Below the pieces are notes generated by a model. It was not told where the DNA came from, made no database searches, and saw nothing but the letters and a program-made list of their open reading frames with translations. The translations under genes were made by a program, and so were the position numbers. A stretch of DNA of 64,000 bases from DATBLE01 sp963719325 (GTDB lineage: Bacteria > Actinomycetota > Thermoleophilia > Gaiellales > Gaiellaceae), in assembly GCA_963719325.1 (NCBI GenBank), contig CAVRBW010000014.1, positions 120,570 to 184,569 on the forward strand, written 5' to 3'. Positions within the stretch are counted from its first letter, which is position 1. Each line of letters starts with the position of its first letter. Of the stretch, positions 41,112 to 49,822 are shown piece after piece.

Positions 41112-42509
41112 GTGCCGGGAGAGCTCGCAGAGCTGCTCGCCGCGCGGTCGGGGGAGGCCCTCGACCTCCACGCCGAGTACGTGAACCCGCAGATGATCCG
41201 CGTGTTGCGGACGATCGGGTTCGACCGCGACTGGGCGCGCACCGAGGGCGCGTACCTCTACGACTCCGACGGCGACCGGTACCTCGACTGGCTCGGCGGC
41301 TTCGGGATGTTCAACGTCGGCCGCAACAACCGGCGCGTCCGCGACTGGCTCGTCGAGGCGATGGACCGGGAGAGCCCGAACGCGCCGCAGATGGGGATCT
41401 CGCTCGTGACGCCGCTCCTCGCAGAGGAGCTCGTGCGCCGGGCGCCCGCCTCGATCGGCAAGGCGCTGTTCACGAACAGCGGCACCGAGTCGGTGGAGGC
41501 GGCTCTGAAGCTCGGCCGCGCCGCCACGCGCCGGCAGCGGATCGTCTGCGTCGAGCACGCCTTCCACGGGTTGACCCTCGGCTCGCTCTCGGTGAACGGC
41601 GAAGCGGCGTTCACCGACCGGTTCGGGCCGTACCTGCCGGGGGTCGCGCGCGTCCCGTTCAACGACCTGGACGCGCTCGAGGCCGAGCTGCGGCAGGAGG
41701 ACGTCGCGACCTTCATCGTCGAGCCGATCCTCGGCAAGGGCGTGCTGATGCCCGAGGCGGGCTACCTCGAAGGTGCGCAGTCCCTCTGCCGCCGCTACGG
41801 CACGCTGTTCTGCCTCGACGAGGTCCAGACCGGGCTCGGCCGCACGGGCCGGTTCCTCGCCGCCGAGCACTGGGGCCTCGAGCCGGACCTGATCCCGATC
41901 GCGAAGTCCCTCTCCGGCGGCTACGTCCCGGTCGGCGCGCTGCTGATGAGCGACCGGGTCTACGACTCGGTCTTCGACTCGCTCGAGCATGCGTTCAGCC
42001 ACGGCTCCACCTTCGCCCCGAACGACTTCGGCATGGTCGCCGGGCTGGCGACCCTACGGGAGCTGGACGATCGGGATCTCGTCGGCGCCTCCGCGCGTCT
42101 GGGCGACCTATTGCTCGAGCGGACGCGCCCGCTCGTCGAGCGCTACGAGGTGGTCAAGGAGGTTCGCGGGCTCGGGTTGATGTGGGCAATCGAGTTCGGC
42201 GAGCCGACCTCGGGCCGGACGACCTGGCGGATGCTCGAGCGGATGCAGCCCGGGATCTTCGCCCAGCTCGTGGTCGTCCCGCTCTTCACCGAGCACCGCA
42301 TCCTCAGCCAGGTGGCCGGGCACAAGGTGAACATCGTCAAGGGCCTTCCGCCGCTCACGCTGTCCGAGGAGGACGTCGACTGGTTCGCCACCGCGCTGGA
42401 CGACGTCGTCCGCGATGCGCAGAAGATGGGCAAGGCGATGACGAGCTTCGCGCTTCGCGCTGCGCGTGCGGGTCGAGGCACCCGCGCTGCTTCCGCCGGC
42501 CGCCGATGA
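41112..42509 (+). CDS. Class III (PLP-dependent) aminotransferase
   Basis: 465 residues from GTG 41112; TAAGCT (41099-41104) ends 7 nt before it, suggesting a leaderless message. Family features: DGDRYLDWLGGFGMFNVG near residue 55, LFTNSGTESVEAALKL (phosphate-binding) near 120, HAFHGLTLGSLSV, the cofactor aspartate in LFCLDEVQTGLGRTG near 240, and the Schiff-base lysine in IPIAKSLSGGYVPVGA near 265. The likely substrates are omega-amino groups such as ornithine, putrescine or 4-aminobutyrate; which one cannot be read from sequence. The last 25 residues are low-complexity Arg/Ala. Confidence 0.9.
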   Translation: MPGELAELLAARSGEALDLHAEYVNPQMIRVLRTIGFDRDWARTEGAYLYDSDGDRYLDWLGGFGMFNVGRNNRRVRDWLVEAMDRESPNAPQMGISLVTPLLAEELVRRAPASIGKALFTNSGTESVEAALKLGRAATRRQRIVCVEHAFHGLTLGSLSVNGEAAFTDRFGPYLPGVARVPFNDLDALEAELRQEDVATFIVEPILGKGVLMPEAGYLEGAQSLCRRYGTLFCLDEVQTGLGRTGRFLAAEHWGLEPDLIPIAKSLSGGYVPVGALLMSDRVYDSVFDSLEHAFSHGSTFAPNDFGMVAGLATLRELDDRDLVGASARLGDLLLERTRPLVERYEVVKEVRGLGLMWAIEFGEPTSGRTTWRMLERMQPGIFAQLVVVPLFTEHRILSQVAGHKVNIVKGLPPLTLSEEDVDWFATALDDVVRDAQKMGKAMTSFALRAARAGRGTRAASAGRR

Positions 42510-42568
42510 TTTCGCGGCCCGGCATCGGTCGTTAGGGCGTACACACGCTCAGACCCAAGGAGGCGGCG

Positions 42569-43045
42569 ATGACGACTGACGGATTGACCACGTGCCTGTG
42601 GTTCGACGGGCAGGCCGAAGAGGCAGCGAACTACTACACCTCGATTTTCGAGAACTCGAAGCTCGGGAGGGTCGGGCGCTACACGGAGGCCGGCCCGGGG
42701 CCTGCCGGCAGCGTCCTGGCCGTCGAGTTCGAGCTCAAGGGCCAGAAGTTCGTCGCCCTGAACGCCGGGCCGCAGTTCACGTTCAACGAAGCCGTCTCGT
42801 TCCAGATCTTCTGCAAGGACCAGGAAGAGCTCGACTACTACTGGAGCAAGCTCACCGACGGCGGCGCCGCAGTCGCGTGCGGGTGGCTGAAGGACAAATA
42901 CGGCGTGTCCTGGCAGGTCATCCCCGAAGGCTTGATCGAGATGATCAGCGACCCGGATCCCGAGAAGGCGAGCCGGACCACCGAGGCGATGCTCGCGATG
43001 ACCAAGCTCGATTTCGCCGCACTCGAGCGGGCCTACGCAGGTTAG
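42569..43045 (+). CDS. VOC/PhnB-like domain protein
   Basis: 158 residues; AAGGAGGCGGCG precedes ATG 42569. It opens TTCLWFDGQAEEAANYYTSIF and contains VLAVEFELKGQKFVALNAG, YYWSKLTDGG and KYGVSWQVIP, the pattern of the 3-demethylubiquinone-9 3-methyltransferase-like branch of the VOC superfamily. These are small dimeric proteins often annotated as glyoxalase or PhnB; most have no proven reaction. Its end overlaps the convergent small gene by 4 bp. Confidence 0.85.
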   Translation: MTTDGLTTCLWFDGQAEEAANYYTSIFENSKLGRVGRYTEAGPGPAGSVLAVEFELKGQKFVALNAGPQFTFNEAVSFQIFCKDQEELDYYWSKLTDGGAAVACGWLKDKYGVSWQVIPEGLIEMISDPDPEKASRTTEAMLAMTKLDFAALERAYAG

Positions 43046-43392
43046 GGCTCGCTGACCTCGACGTGGCGCTCGGCGATGCAGCCCTGCGCCCACCGTTCGG
43101 CGATCGAGACGAGGCGGCCGGCCAGCTCGCCGACCTGGAAGTCCTCTGCGGGCAGCGCAGCCTGCGGCACGACGATCCGCACCTGGTGCAGGTCCGCCTC
43201 GGATTCCTCCGAGATCTCGAACCGGTGCTCGGCGACGATCTCGTTCGCGCCGATCTCCGGTAGCAGTACGCCTCCGAGCTCCTGGATCTCGGCGGCGGTC
43301 GCCTGCCGGCCCGCGAACATGCCGAAGTTGACCCTGATCTCGAGGCCCGGCTGCTCCGGCGAGCGTACGGGGAAGACCAGCGCTGGATCCAT
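43042..43392 (-). CDS. Hypothetical protein (116 aa)
   Basis: 116 residues starting MDPALVFPVRSPEQPGLEIRVNFG. The sequence is soluble, with VNFGMFAGRQATAAEIQELGG, a hydrophobic strand LHQVRIVVPQ and a C-terminal helix GELAGRLVSIAERWAQGC. The layout suggests a compact alpha/beta protein. No family recognised. It is on the same strand as, and 31 bp upstream of, the ABC permease gene would be in the opposite order: the exporter genes lie upstream of it, so it may be the last gene of their transcript. Confidence 0.65.
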   Translation of the reverse strand: MDPALVFPVRSPEQPGLEIRVNFGMFAGRQATAAEIQELGGVLLPEIGANEIVAEHRFEISEESEADLHQVRIVVPQAALPAEDFQVGELAGRLVSIAERWAQGCIAERHVEVSEP

Positions 43393-43423
43393 ACCTGAAC
43401 GATGCCCGTCCGAGGGCTGACGG

Positions 43424-44182
43424 CTAACTCTCGCGCGGCTCCCAGCGGAATCCGCGGATGGCCAGCACGAGCCCTGCGAGGCCCCACGCGGCGACGACGG
43501 CGGCCGGCTCCCAGCTCGACCAGATCGTCTCGTCGCGGAGCAGGATGTCGCGCATCAGCCGGATGAAGTAGGTGAGCGGCAGGACGTCGGCGATGATCTC
43601 CAGGAAGCGCGGGTAGGCGTGCGGCGACCAGAACGAGCCCGAGAGGAACGCCGCGGGCAGGTAGATCGCGTTCACCACCGCCGACGAGCCCTCCGCGCTG
43701 CGGATGTAGCCGGTCAGGGCCAGACCCAGCGCCGCGAAGGCGAGCGTGCCGAGCAGAAGCGCCAGCACGAGCGAAACCCACTCGCTGGGGAACTGGACGC
43801 CGAAGAGGACGCGGGCCAGCACGATCAGCGCAGCGGACTCGATCGCGTACACGATCACCGTCGACGCGATCACGCCGGCGAGGTAGCTGACCGGGGGAAG
43901 GGGCGTTGCCCGCAGCCGCTTCAGGATGCCTCCCTCGCGGCGGATGACGAGCATGATCGCGAGGCCCGCGAACGCGGTCGAGGCGATCCCGTAGCCGAGC
44001 AGACCGGCCAGCAGGTACGCCGAGCCCTTGATGTTGTTCTCGCTCTTGATCCGGTCGTCGCCGTACACGGAGCCGAGGAGCACGAAGATCAGGACCGGGA
44101 AGAGAAACGTGAAGAACGCGAGCTCGTGGCTTCGCCAGTACAGGCGTTGCTCTCCCCGCAGCTCGTGGAGGAACAGCTTCAC
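43424..44182 (-). CDS. ABC-2 type exporter permease
   Basis: 252 residues from GTG 44182, which overlaps the ATPase stop (GTGA). Six membrane helices typical of ABC-2 exporters: ELAFFTFLFPVLIFVLLGSVYG, GIASTAFAGLAIMLVI, a VIASTVIVYAIESAALIVLA helix, WVSLVLALLLGTLAFAALGL, and the YLPAAFLSGSFWSPHAYP signature before the last pair. With the adjacent ATPase it forms a two-gene exporter of drug/lipid (DrrAB-like) type; the cargo is unknown. Confidence 0.9.
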   Translation of the reverse strand: MKLFLHELRGEQRLYWRSHELAFFTFLFPVLIFVLLGSVYGDDRIKSENNIKGSAYLLAGLLGYGIASTAFAGLAIMLVIRREGGILKRLRATPLPPVSYLAGVIASTVIVYAIESAALIVLARVLFGVQFPSEWVSLVLALLLGTLAFAALGLALTGYIRSAEGSSAVVNAIYLPAAFLSGSFWSPHAYPRFLEIIADVLPLTYFIRLMRDILLRDETIWSSWEPAAVVAAWGLAGLVLAIRGFRWEPRES

Positions 44183-45027
44183 TGCTCGCCCTCGGCGGTG
44201 AGCGCGAGGTAGATCTCTTCCAGCGTCGGCCTCCGCACGCTCAGCCCTTCGAGCTCGCGGCCCTCGGCGAGCGCTGCCGCCGTCAGCTCGTGGAGGACGC
44301 GGGTCGGCTCGTGGGTCGAGACGACGACCTCCTCGCCGTCGCGCCGGTAGCGGATCTCGGTCGCCGGGGCCGTGCCGGAGAGCTCCTCGGGCCGGCCGAT
44401 TGCGGCGATCCGGCCCTCGCGCAGGACGGCGACGCGGTCCGAGAGCTGCTCGGCCTCGTCCAGGTAGTGGGTCGTCAGCAGGATCGTCTTGCCGAGTGAG
44501 CGCAGCGAGCGGATCACCTCCCACGCAGCACGCCGTGCGGCGGGATCGAAGCCCGTCGTCGGCTCGTCGAGGAAGAGGATCTCGGGGTCGCCGACGAGGC
44601 CGAGGCCGAGGTCCAGCCGCCGCTTCTGGCCGCCGGAGAGCGTCCGCACTCGTGCATCGCGCTTCTCCTCCAGACCCACGAGGCCGACCACGCGGCCGGC
44701 GTCCATGGGACGCTCGTAGTAGCCCGCGAAGAGCGCGAGGCTCTCCGCGACGGTCAGGTTCGGGTACATCGCCGACGACTGCAACACGACGCCGACTCGC
44801 TGGCGCCAGTCGAGCCCCGCCTCCTGCGGGTCCGTGCCCAGGACGGAGACGGTCCCGCCGTCCCGGCGGCGGTAGCCCTCGAGGATCTCGACCGTGGTCG
44901 TCTTGCCCGCGCCGTTCGGGCCGAGAAGACCGAACACTTCGCCGGTCTCGATCTCGAAGTCGATGCCGCGCAGCGCCTCGTACGCGCCGTAGGACTTGTG
45001 CAAGTCGGTGACAGCGACGGCTTTCAT
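44179..45027 (-). CDS. ABC exporter ATP-binding protein (DrrA-like)
   Basis: 282 residues. Walker A GPNGAGKTTTVEIL, Q-loop VVLQSSAMYPNLTV, signature LSGGQKRRLDLG, Walker B ILFLDEPTTGFDP and switch LTTHYLDEAE are all intact. The C-terminal 70 residues (AIGRPEELSGTAPATEIRY onward) form the extra domain seen in daunorubicin-type exporters. It couples ATP hydrolysis to the permease encoded immediately downstream with a 4-bp overlap. Confidence 0.95.
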   Translation of the reverse strand: MKAVAVTDLHKSYGAYEALRGIDFEIETGEVFGLLGPNGAGKTTTVEILEGYRRRDGGTVSVLGTDPQEAGLDWRQRVGVVLQSSAMYPNLTVAESLALFAGYYERPMDAGRVVGLVGLEEKRDARVRTLSGGQKRRLDLGLGLVGDPEILFLDEPTTGFDPAARRAAWEVIRSLRSLGKTILLTTHYLDEAEQLSDRVAVLREGRIAAIGRPEELSGTAPATEIRYRRDGEEVVVSTHEPTRVLHELTAAALAEGRELEGLSVRRPTLEEIYLALTAEGEQ

Positions 45028-45046
45028 CTACTGGGCGAGGAGCGGC

Positions 45047-45445
45047 TCAGTCCGGAAGCTCGACAATCACGAGGCCGGCAGGGGGGAAGGCCGGCTCGGG
45101 GCCGCCGCCGAGCGCGGCGGCGATCCGGCCGCAGTCGGGCTGGTGACCGACGACCACGACCTCGTCGCCGCGACCGGCGACCGCGGCACGAACGGTCTCG
45201 ACGGTCGCGCCGGGGGCGAGCCGCTCGTCGGGCTCCGGCTCGCCGCCGAGGGCGCGGGAGAGTTGCGCTCCGGTCTCACGCGCCCGCAGCAGGGGGCTGG
45301 TCAGGATCGCGGTCGGATGGGCCCCTTCGGCTGCGAGCTTCGCTCCGAGGGCGCGTGCGGCCTCGCGGCCCGAGGCGGTCAGCGGCCGCAGGTCGTCGGT
45401 CTCGGCCCGTGCGGCCTCGGCATGGCGGACGAGGTAGAGGCGCAC
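45047..45445 (-). CDS. sixA: Phosphohistidine phosphatase SixA-like
   Basis: 132 residues from GTG 45445. The histidine phosphatase signature LYLVRHAEAARAE is at the N-terminus, the second catalytic histidine in VVVVGHQPDCGRIAAAL near residue 100, and LTSPLLRARETG in between. Size and motifs match SixA, which removes phosphate from histidine in phosphorelays, though small members of this branch may act on other phosphoesters. A TATCCT box (45454-45459) 8 nt before the start suggests a leaderless mRNA. Confidence 0.85.
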   Translation of the reverse strand: MRLYLVRHAEAARAETDDLRPLTASGREAARALGAKLAAEGAHPTAILTSPLLRARETGAQLSRALGGEPEPDERLAPGATVETVRAAVAGRGDEVVVVGHQPDCGRIAAALGGGPEPAFPPAGLVIVELPD

Positions 45446-45461
45446 GAACGAGGAGGATAGG

Positions 45462-45722
45462 TCAGCCGCGACGAGGCGGGGTCAGCGTGTAGACGCGCTC
45501 GTCGAGGTGCACCCGAACCGCCTCGAGCTCGTGCTCGACGAGCCAGCCGTCGACGCTGTTCAACACCTCGACCACCGCACGATCCGGGTTGCCGACGAGC
45601 GAGACGTTGACCTCGCACGCGCCGTCCTCCTCGTTCAGCTCGGTCGGGAACGCGTGGAGCCGCTGCATCAACGCCTGAGCGAGATCGGCGCTCGGTGCTT
45701 CTACTCGTAATGGCTCGGCCAA
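45462..45722 (-). CDS. Stand-alone paralogue of the ANTAR protein sensor domain
   Basis: 86 residues from TTG 45722, supported by GAGGAGAGGG upstream. The sequence aligns end to end with residues 5-85 of the ANTAR protein encoded at 45774-46301: LRVEAPSADLAQALMQRL against IRIVCPGAERAQRLVASL, VVEVLNSVDGWLVEHELE against LVGLFNSIGNWVAEAHNE, and VYTLTPP against PYTLLAV. It thus appears to be a duplicated ligand-sensing domain without the RNA-binding part. It could compete for the ligand or hetero-associate with its neighbour. Confidence 0.7.
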   Translation of the reverse strand: MAEPLRVEAPSADLAQALMQRLHAFPTELNEEDGACEVNVSLVGNPDRAVVEVLNSVDGWLVEHELEAVRVHLDERVYTLTPPRRG

Positions 45723-45773
45723 CGTCCCTCTCCTCGGGATAGCGGCGGGTTCCGGGCCGGACTTGCGTCGATA

Positions 45774-46301
45774 CTACAAAGCGCCTAAGCGCCGGTCTAG
45801 TGTCCGCTTGACCTCGTCCGGCGTCTCTTCCGACGATACGACCGCTCTGGCCAGGTCGTGGAGCTTGCGACCCGAGCTCCGGGCCGACGTCCGGAGGAGC
45901 TCGAAGGCATCCTCGACGGGCAGGTCGTACCGCTCGGCCAGGATCCCCTTCGCCTGCTCGATCACGATGCGGGAGTCGAGGGCGGTCTGGAGCTGAATCG
46001 TGCGCTCGAGCAGGAACTGCGTGGGATCGTTCGGTTGCCCGTTCACGGCCAGCAGCGTGTACGGGTGGTCACCGAAGAAGACCTGGCAGGACTCGTTGTG
46101 CGCTTCGGCGACCCAGTTACCGATCGAATTGAACAGACCGACCAGGTTCGCACTGGTCTCGCTGTCGAGCAGGACGTGGACCTCCGACCCGTCTCCGGCG
46201 GGAACGACCGCTGCGTTGAAGCCTTCGAGCGAAGCGACAAGGCGCTGTGCCCGCTCGGCACCTGGACAAACGATTCGGATGGGCAAACGGGACTCCCTCA
46301 C
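45774..46301 (-). CDS. ANTAR-domain antitermination regulator with novel N-terminal sensor
   Basis: 175 residues from GTG 46301 (TTG 46286 is an alternative with GAGGGAG nearby). Residues 1-90 form an alpha/beta sensor domain shared with the 86-residue neighbour. Residues about 100-165 are an ANTAR domain: LQTALDSRIVIEQAKGILAE, the central VEDAFELLRTSARSSGRKLHDLA helix pair with conserved Ala and aromatic positions. ANTAR proteins bind paired RNA hairpins to prevent transcription termination. No receiver or GAF domain is present, so the trigger is unknown. The 116-bp gap to the divergent phzF-like gene shows no clear hairpin pair. Confidence 0.88.
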   Translation of the reverse strand: MRESRLPIRIVCPGAERAQRLVASLEGFNAAVVPAGDGSEVHVLLDSETSANLVGLFNSIGNWVAEAHNESCQVFFGDHPYTLLAVNGQPNDPTQFLLERTIQLQTALDSRIVIEQAKGILAERYDLPVEDAFELLRTSARSSGRKLHDLARAVVSSEETPDEVKRTLDRRLGAL

Positions 46302-46417
46302 TCAACCCCCTGTGACAAGACCACGAAAGCTGGCGTCTGAAGGAAGGGGTCTGGTTCCCGCGTCTGCTCTCTGCGAAGAATTGTAGCGCGGCGTCTGTCC
46401 GCCCGTAGACTCGGTTC

Positions 46418-47263
46418 GTGGCCTTCCGCTACGTCGTCGTCGACGTCTTCACCGACACGCCGCTGACCGGCAACCAGCTCGCGGTCTTCACCGACGCGCG
46501 CGAGTTGCCCGAGGAGCTGCTTCAGCCTCTCGCGCGCGAGATGAACTTCAGCGAGACGGTGTTCGTCTACCCGGCGAGCGCCGAAGGCGCCCACGCGCGG
46601 ATTCGCATCTTCACGCCTGGGATCGAGGTGCCGTTCGCCGGGCATCCCACCCTCGGGTCGGCGTTCGTGCTCGCGGGGCCGCTTCAGCTCATCGAGATCA
46701 AGCTCGAGACCGGTAACGGCGTCGTCCCCGTTCAGCTCGAGCGCGAAGGGGCCAGGATCTCCTTCGGTCGGATGCAGCAGCCGATCCCCACCGTCGAGGC
46801 GTTCGGCGACGTGCCGGCGCTGCTCGAGGCGGTCGGCGTCGAGCGCTCGGAGCTGCCCGTCGAGGTCTACGACAACGGGTTGCAGCACGTGTTCGTCACC
46901 CTCCCTTCCGAGGAGGACGTCGCTCGTCTCCAGCCCGATCTCGGGCGGCTCACCGGGGTCGGCGAGGCGCTCGGCGTCAACTGCATCGCGGGCAGCGGCT
47001 CGCGCTGGAAGACGCGCATGTTCATCCCGAGCGGCGGTATCGCCGAGGACCCGGCGACGGGCTCGGCGGCCGGGCCGCTCGCGCTTCACGTCGCCCGCCA
47101 CGGGCGGATCGCCTTCGGGGACGAGATCGAGATCACGCAGGGTGTCGAGATCGGACGGCCGTCGACGCTCTACGCGCGCGTCGACGGCAGCGCGGAGCAC
47201 GTCGAGCGGGTCGAGGTCGGCGGCTCGGCGGTGATCGTCGCCCGCGGCGAGTTCAGGCTGTAG
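46418..47263 (+). CDS. PhzF family isomerase/epimerase
   Basis: 281 residues from GTG 46418; TAGACT (46406-46411) ends 6 nt before it. PhzF-type signatures: VVDVFTDTPLTGNQLAVF at the start, the catalytic glutamate in EMNFSETVFVYP near residue 45, IEVPFAGHPTLGSAFVL near 70, and GIAEDPATGSAAGPLALHV near 210. The two lobes are the usual diaminopimelate-epimerase-like fold. PhzF itself isomerises DHHA in phenazine synthesis, but no phenazine genes are nearby and most homologues have unknown substrates. Confidence 0.9.
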   Translation: MAFRYVVVDVFTDTPLTGNQLAVFTDARELPEELLQPLAREMNFSETVFVYPASAEGAHARIRIFTPGIEVPFAGHPTLGSAFVLAGPLQLIEIKLETGNGVVPVQLEREGARISFGRMQQPIPTVEAFGDVPALLEAVGVERSELPVEVYDNGLQHVFVTLPSEEDVARLQPDLGRLTGVGEALGVNCIAGSGSRWKTRMFIPSGGIAEDPATGSAAGPLALHVARHGRIAFGDEIEITQGVEIGRPSTLYARVDGSAEHVERVEVGGSAVIVARGEFRL

Positions 47264-47653
47264 CTAGAGCTCGACGGCCTCGATCGCCGGCAGCTCGAGC
47301 GCGAGTCCGCGCCAGAATCGTCCGCCGTCGAGCGAGAGGTAGAGCCGGTTGCGGGTCGCGTAGAGCACGACGTCGGGGTTCTCCGGCGATACGGCAACCG
47401 CCCGGCCGCCTGGAAGTCCGCGGCCGGACTCGCGCCAGGTGCGGCCGCCGTCGTGGGAGACGACGAGCGGCGGCTTGGTCGCGACCACCGCGACGATCGT
47501 CGAGCCCGACTCCGCCGCGGCGACCACGAGCGGCAACGAGAGGGCGGGAGCGGGCGACGACTCCAGGGCCCGGCCCGCGTCGAGCTCGATGACGGTTTCG
47601 TCGTCCAGGTCGACGACGGCCAAGCCGTCGGCCGTCAGCACGTGGGCGATCAC
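47264..47653 (-). CDS. BNR/Asp-box repeat protein
   Basis: 129 residues from GTG 47653, overlapping the kinase stop by GTGA. Two Asp-box (S-x-D-x-G-x-x-W) repeats are visible, VVSHDGGRTWRE and YLSLDGGRFWRG, spaced about 42 residues apart, which marks sialidase/BNR beta-propeller blades. Only about three blades are present, so it is either a partial propeller that multimerises or a remnant. No signal peptide is seen. Its co-translation with a sugar-kinase-like protein is unexplained. Confidence 0.7.
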   Translation of the reverse strand: MIAHVLTADGLAVVDLDDETVIELDAGRALESSPAPALSLPLVVAAAESGSTIVAVVATKPPLVVSHDGGRTWRESGRGLPGGRAVAVSPENPDVVLYATRNRLYLSLDGGRFWRGLALELPAIEAVEL

Positions 47654-48441
47654 CGCGTCCGTCCTGCCAGCAGGTCGGCGACCACCGCGCACGCTCGGCG
47701 TCCGGCCGCGGCGGGCGCTGCCCCGCTGCTTCGGGCGGCGAGGTAGGTCGCGGAGAATGCGTCACCCGCGCCCGTCGGATCCGGGCTCTCCACGCGATGC
47801 GAGCGCACGAGCTCGGCCAGGCCGTCGGCGAAGACGATGCAGCCCCGCGAGCCGAGCGTGACGACAACCTCGGGGACGCCGAGCTGTCGCAGCGCCCGCT
47901 CGTCGAGCCCGTCGACGAGCAGCTCGGCCTCGTCCTCGGCGAGCTTGAGGATCGAGACGTGCCGGAGCACGCTCGGGTCGTAGTCGACGTCCGGCTCGAG
48001 CGGGCCGACGCGCCCCGGCCGGACGAGGCCCTGCCCGTCGAACGAGACGCGGCGTCCGCGGGCCAGCTCGGCCATCGTCTCCACCGGGAAGTCGCTGCGG
48101 GCGAGCGGGGCGACGTGCACCCAGCGTGCCGCCAGGGACTCGACCTCGGCAGGCGTCCAGGGGTCGGCGAGCGCGTCGATCGTCATCCGGCGGTGCTCGC
48201 CCTCGTAGTCGATCGAGAACCCGGTGGTCGTGCTCGAGTCGCGCCAGAGCACGGGTAGTCCAAAGCGCGCCAGGGGCGGGAGGAGCGCCGGCCGGTCCGT
48301 CGCCGCGCACTTGGCGACGATCGCCGCCGAGGCGCCGAACGCACGCAGCCCTCGGGCCGCGTAGAACGGGCAGCCGCCGACGCGCGGCCGACCGCCGCCC
48401 ACGCGGTCGAGTGTGAGAGAGCCGACGACGGCGAGGTTCAT
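47650..48441 (-). CDS. PfkB family carbohydrate kinase
   Basis: 263 residues from ATG 48441; TAGGCT (48449-48454) ends 7 nt before it. The N-terminal GSLTLDRV, the RVGGCPFYAARGLRAFG region that binds the sugar, and the C-terminal signature DPTGAGDAFSATYLAA with the catalytic Asp mark a ribokinase/PfkB fold enzyme. The lid is shortened, as in small adenosine or inosine kinase-like members. It lies 40 bp downstream of the TPP-riboswitch-controlled transporter gene; a pyrimidine-moiety kinase role is possible, but HMP kinases (ThiD) are usually recognisable and this is not clearly one. Confidence 0.8.
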   Translation of the reverse strand: MNLAVVGSLTLDRVGGGRPRVGGCPFYAARGLRAFGASAAIVAKCAATDRPALLPPLARFGLPVLWRDSSTTTGFSIDYEGEHRRMTIDALADPWTPAEVESLAARWVHVAPLARSDFPVETMAELARGRRVSFDGQGLVRPGRVGPLEPDVDYDPSVLRHVSILKLAEDEAELLVDGLDERALRQLGVPEVVVTLGSRGCIVFADGLAELVRSHRVESPDPTGAGDAFSATYLAARSSGAAPAAAGRRACAVVADLLAGRTR

Positions 48442-48481
48442 CGCGCGGAGCCTACGAGGACGCGGCCCGGCCGCGCCCGAC

Positions 48482-49816
48482 CTACGACTCGGCGAGGGCG
48501 GCTCGCGGGCGGCGCGCCAGGAGCCCGGCCAATGCGGCCAGTCCGAACGCGGCCGCAAAGCTCGGCACCGAGGCCATGAAGTCGACCGGGGGCGTGTCGT
48601 GGTGGATCAGGTCGAGCCACCAGGACGGCCCCTGCGGCAGCAGCCACTGGTAGAGCCCGAAGCCGACCAGCCACGCCCCAATCTGAGCCGGGCGCACCGC
48701 AGGTGCCGCGAAGAACCGGGCGCTCGTGTACCTGGCACCGGAGAGCAGCCAGTCGGCGAGCAGCACGCCCACCAGGGGGACGAAGAAGGAGCCGAGCAGG
48801 TACAGGAAGCCCTGGTACTGGCGGAGGTCGATCACCAGCGCCCCGACCGTCGAGATCGCCGCCACGCCCGCGATCAGCACCCGCTGCTCCACCCGCGACG
48901 CGACGTTCTGGACGGAGACCGCCGCCGAGTAGACGTTGGCGAAGGCCTCGTCCGTCTCGTCCACGGTCAGGGCGAGCAGTGCGAGCGCGGCGGCGAGCCC
49001 GCCGCCCGCGATCGCGGTCAGGATCAGCTCCGGCCTGTTCGGATCGACTCCGCGCGACAGCACCAGCACCGAGCCGAAGCCGAACTGGAAGAACGTCGGC
49101 AGCAGGTAGCCGATGCCGACGCCCCAGAAGGCACCGCGCCGGCTGCGGGCGAAGCGGGTGTAGTCGGCCACGAGCGGCGCCCAGGAGACGGTCACGGCGA
49201 TGACGATGTCCACCGCCGCCCAGAACGAGCCGTGATGGCCCTTGCCCGACCAGACGTGGTGCCCGCCCGATCCGTCCAGGATCCACCAGGTCAGGTAGCC
49301 GATCGAGGCGACGACCGCCCAGATCGCGACCTTGCGGATGTAGCGCCGGACGAAGCTGATCGGCCCGGCGAGCGCCAGCGCGGTGGCGATTGCTCCGAAC
49401 AGCACGGTCCAGAACCACGTCGCCTCGAAGCCGAGGAACTTGTCCGACAGGAGCGACGCCGCCTTCGCGATCACGATCAGCTCGAAGATCGCCCAGCCGA
49501 GGCACTGCGCCACGTTCAGGACGGTCGCGAGATACGAGCCTCGGTGCCCGAGCGGCGCGCGCTGGAGCACCATCGTCGGCACCCGCGCGTCGGCTCCGAT
49601 CATCCCCGCCGTCGCCAGGATCGCGTTGCCGATCACGCCCCCGACGAGCGTCGCGAGCAGCGCCTTCCCGAGCGAGAGGTCGAAGTACGCGGGGAGGACG
49701 AGCACGAGCAGCGAGACGCCGAGGTTCAGCCAGAGGAGGGTCGTGTCGAATCCGCCGAGAACCCGGAGGCGCTCCGGAACCGGCTCGATGCCCCAGGACG
49801 GCGCTTCTTTGCTCAT
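48482..49816 (-). CDS. cytX: NCS1 family transporter, probable hydroxymethylpyrimidine importer CytX
   Basis: 444 residues with about twelve membrane helices. NCS1 features include GFDTTLLWLNLGVSLLVL at the first helix, VPTMVLQRAPLGHRGSYL, and APLVADYTRFARSRRGAFWG with the SWAPLVADYTRF motif. The gene sits directly behind a TPP riboswitch (49823-49905), which in bacteria marks thiamine-related genes; CytX is the NCS1 transporter for the thiamine precursor HMP. Cytosine or allantoin transport is the alternative if the riboswitch were ignored. Confidence 0.85.
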   Translation of the reverse strand: MSKEAPSWGIEPVPERLRVLGGFDTTLLWLNLGVSLLVLVLPAYFDLSLGKALLATLVGGVIGNAILATAGMIGADARVPTMVLQRAPLGHRGSYLATVLNVAQCLGWAIFELIVIAKAASLLSDKFLGFEATWFWTVLFGAIATALALAGPISFVRRYIRKVAIWAVVASIGYLTWWILDGSGGHHVWSGKGHHGSFWAAVDIVIAVTVSWAPLVADYTRFARSRRGAFWGVGIGYLLPTFFQFGFGSVLVLSRGVDPNRPELILTAIAGGGLAAALALLALTVDETDEAFANVYSAAVSVQNVASRVEQRVLIAGVAAISTVGALVIDLRQYQGFLYLLGSFFVPLVGVLLADWLLSGARYTSARFFAAPAVRPAQIGAWLVGFGLYQWLLPQGPSWWLDLIHHDTPPVDFMASVPSFAAAFGLAALAGLLARRPRAALAES

Positions 49817-49822
49817 GTCACG

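Noticed and set aside
42450..42500. TTCGCGCTTCGCG string shared with 1800-1812
   Set aside because: Short GC-rich similarity between the aminotransferase C-terminus and the ABC-F gene; too simple to call a repeat family.
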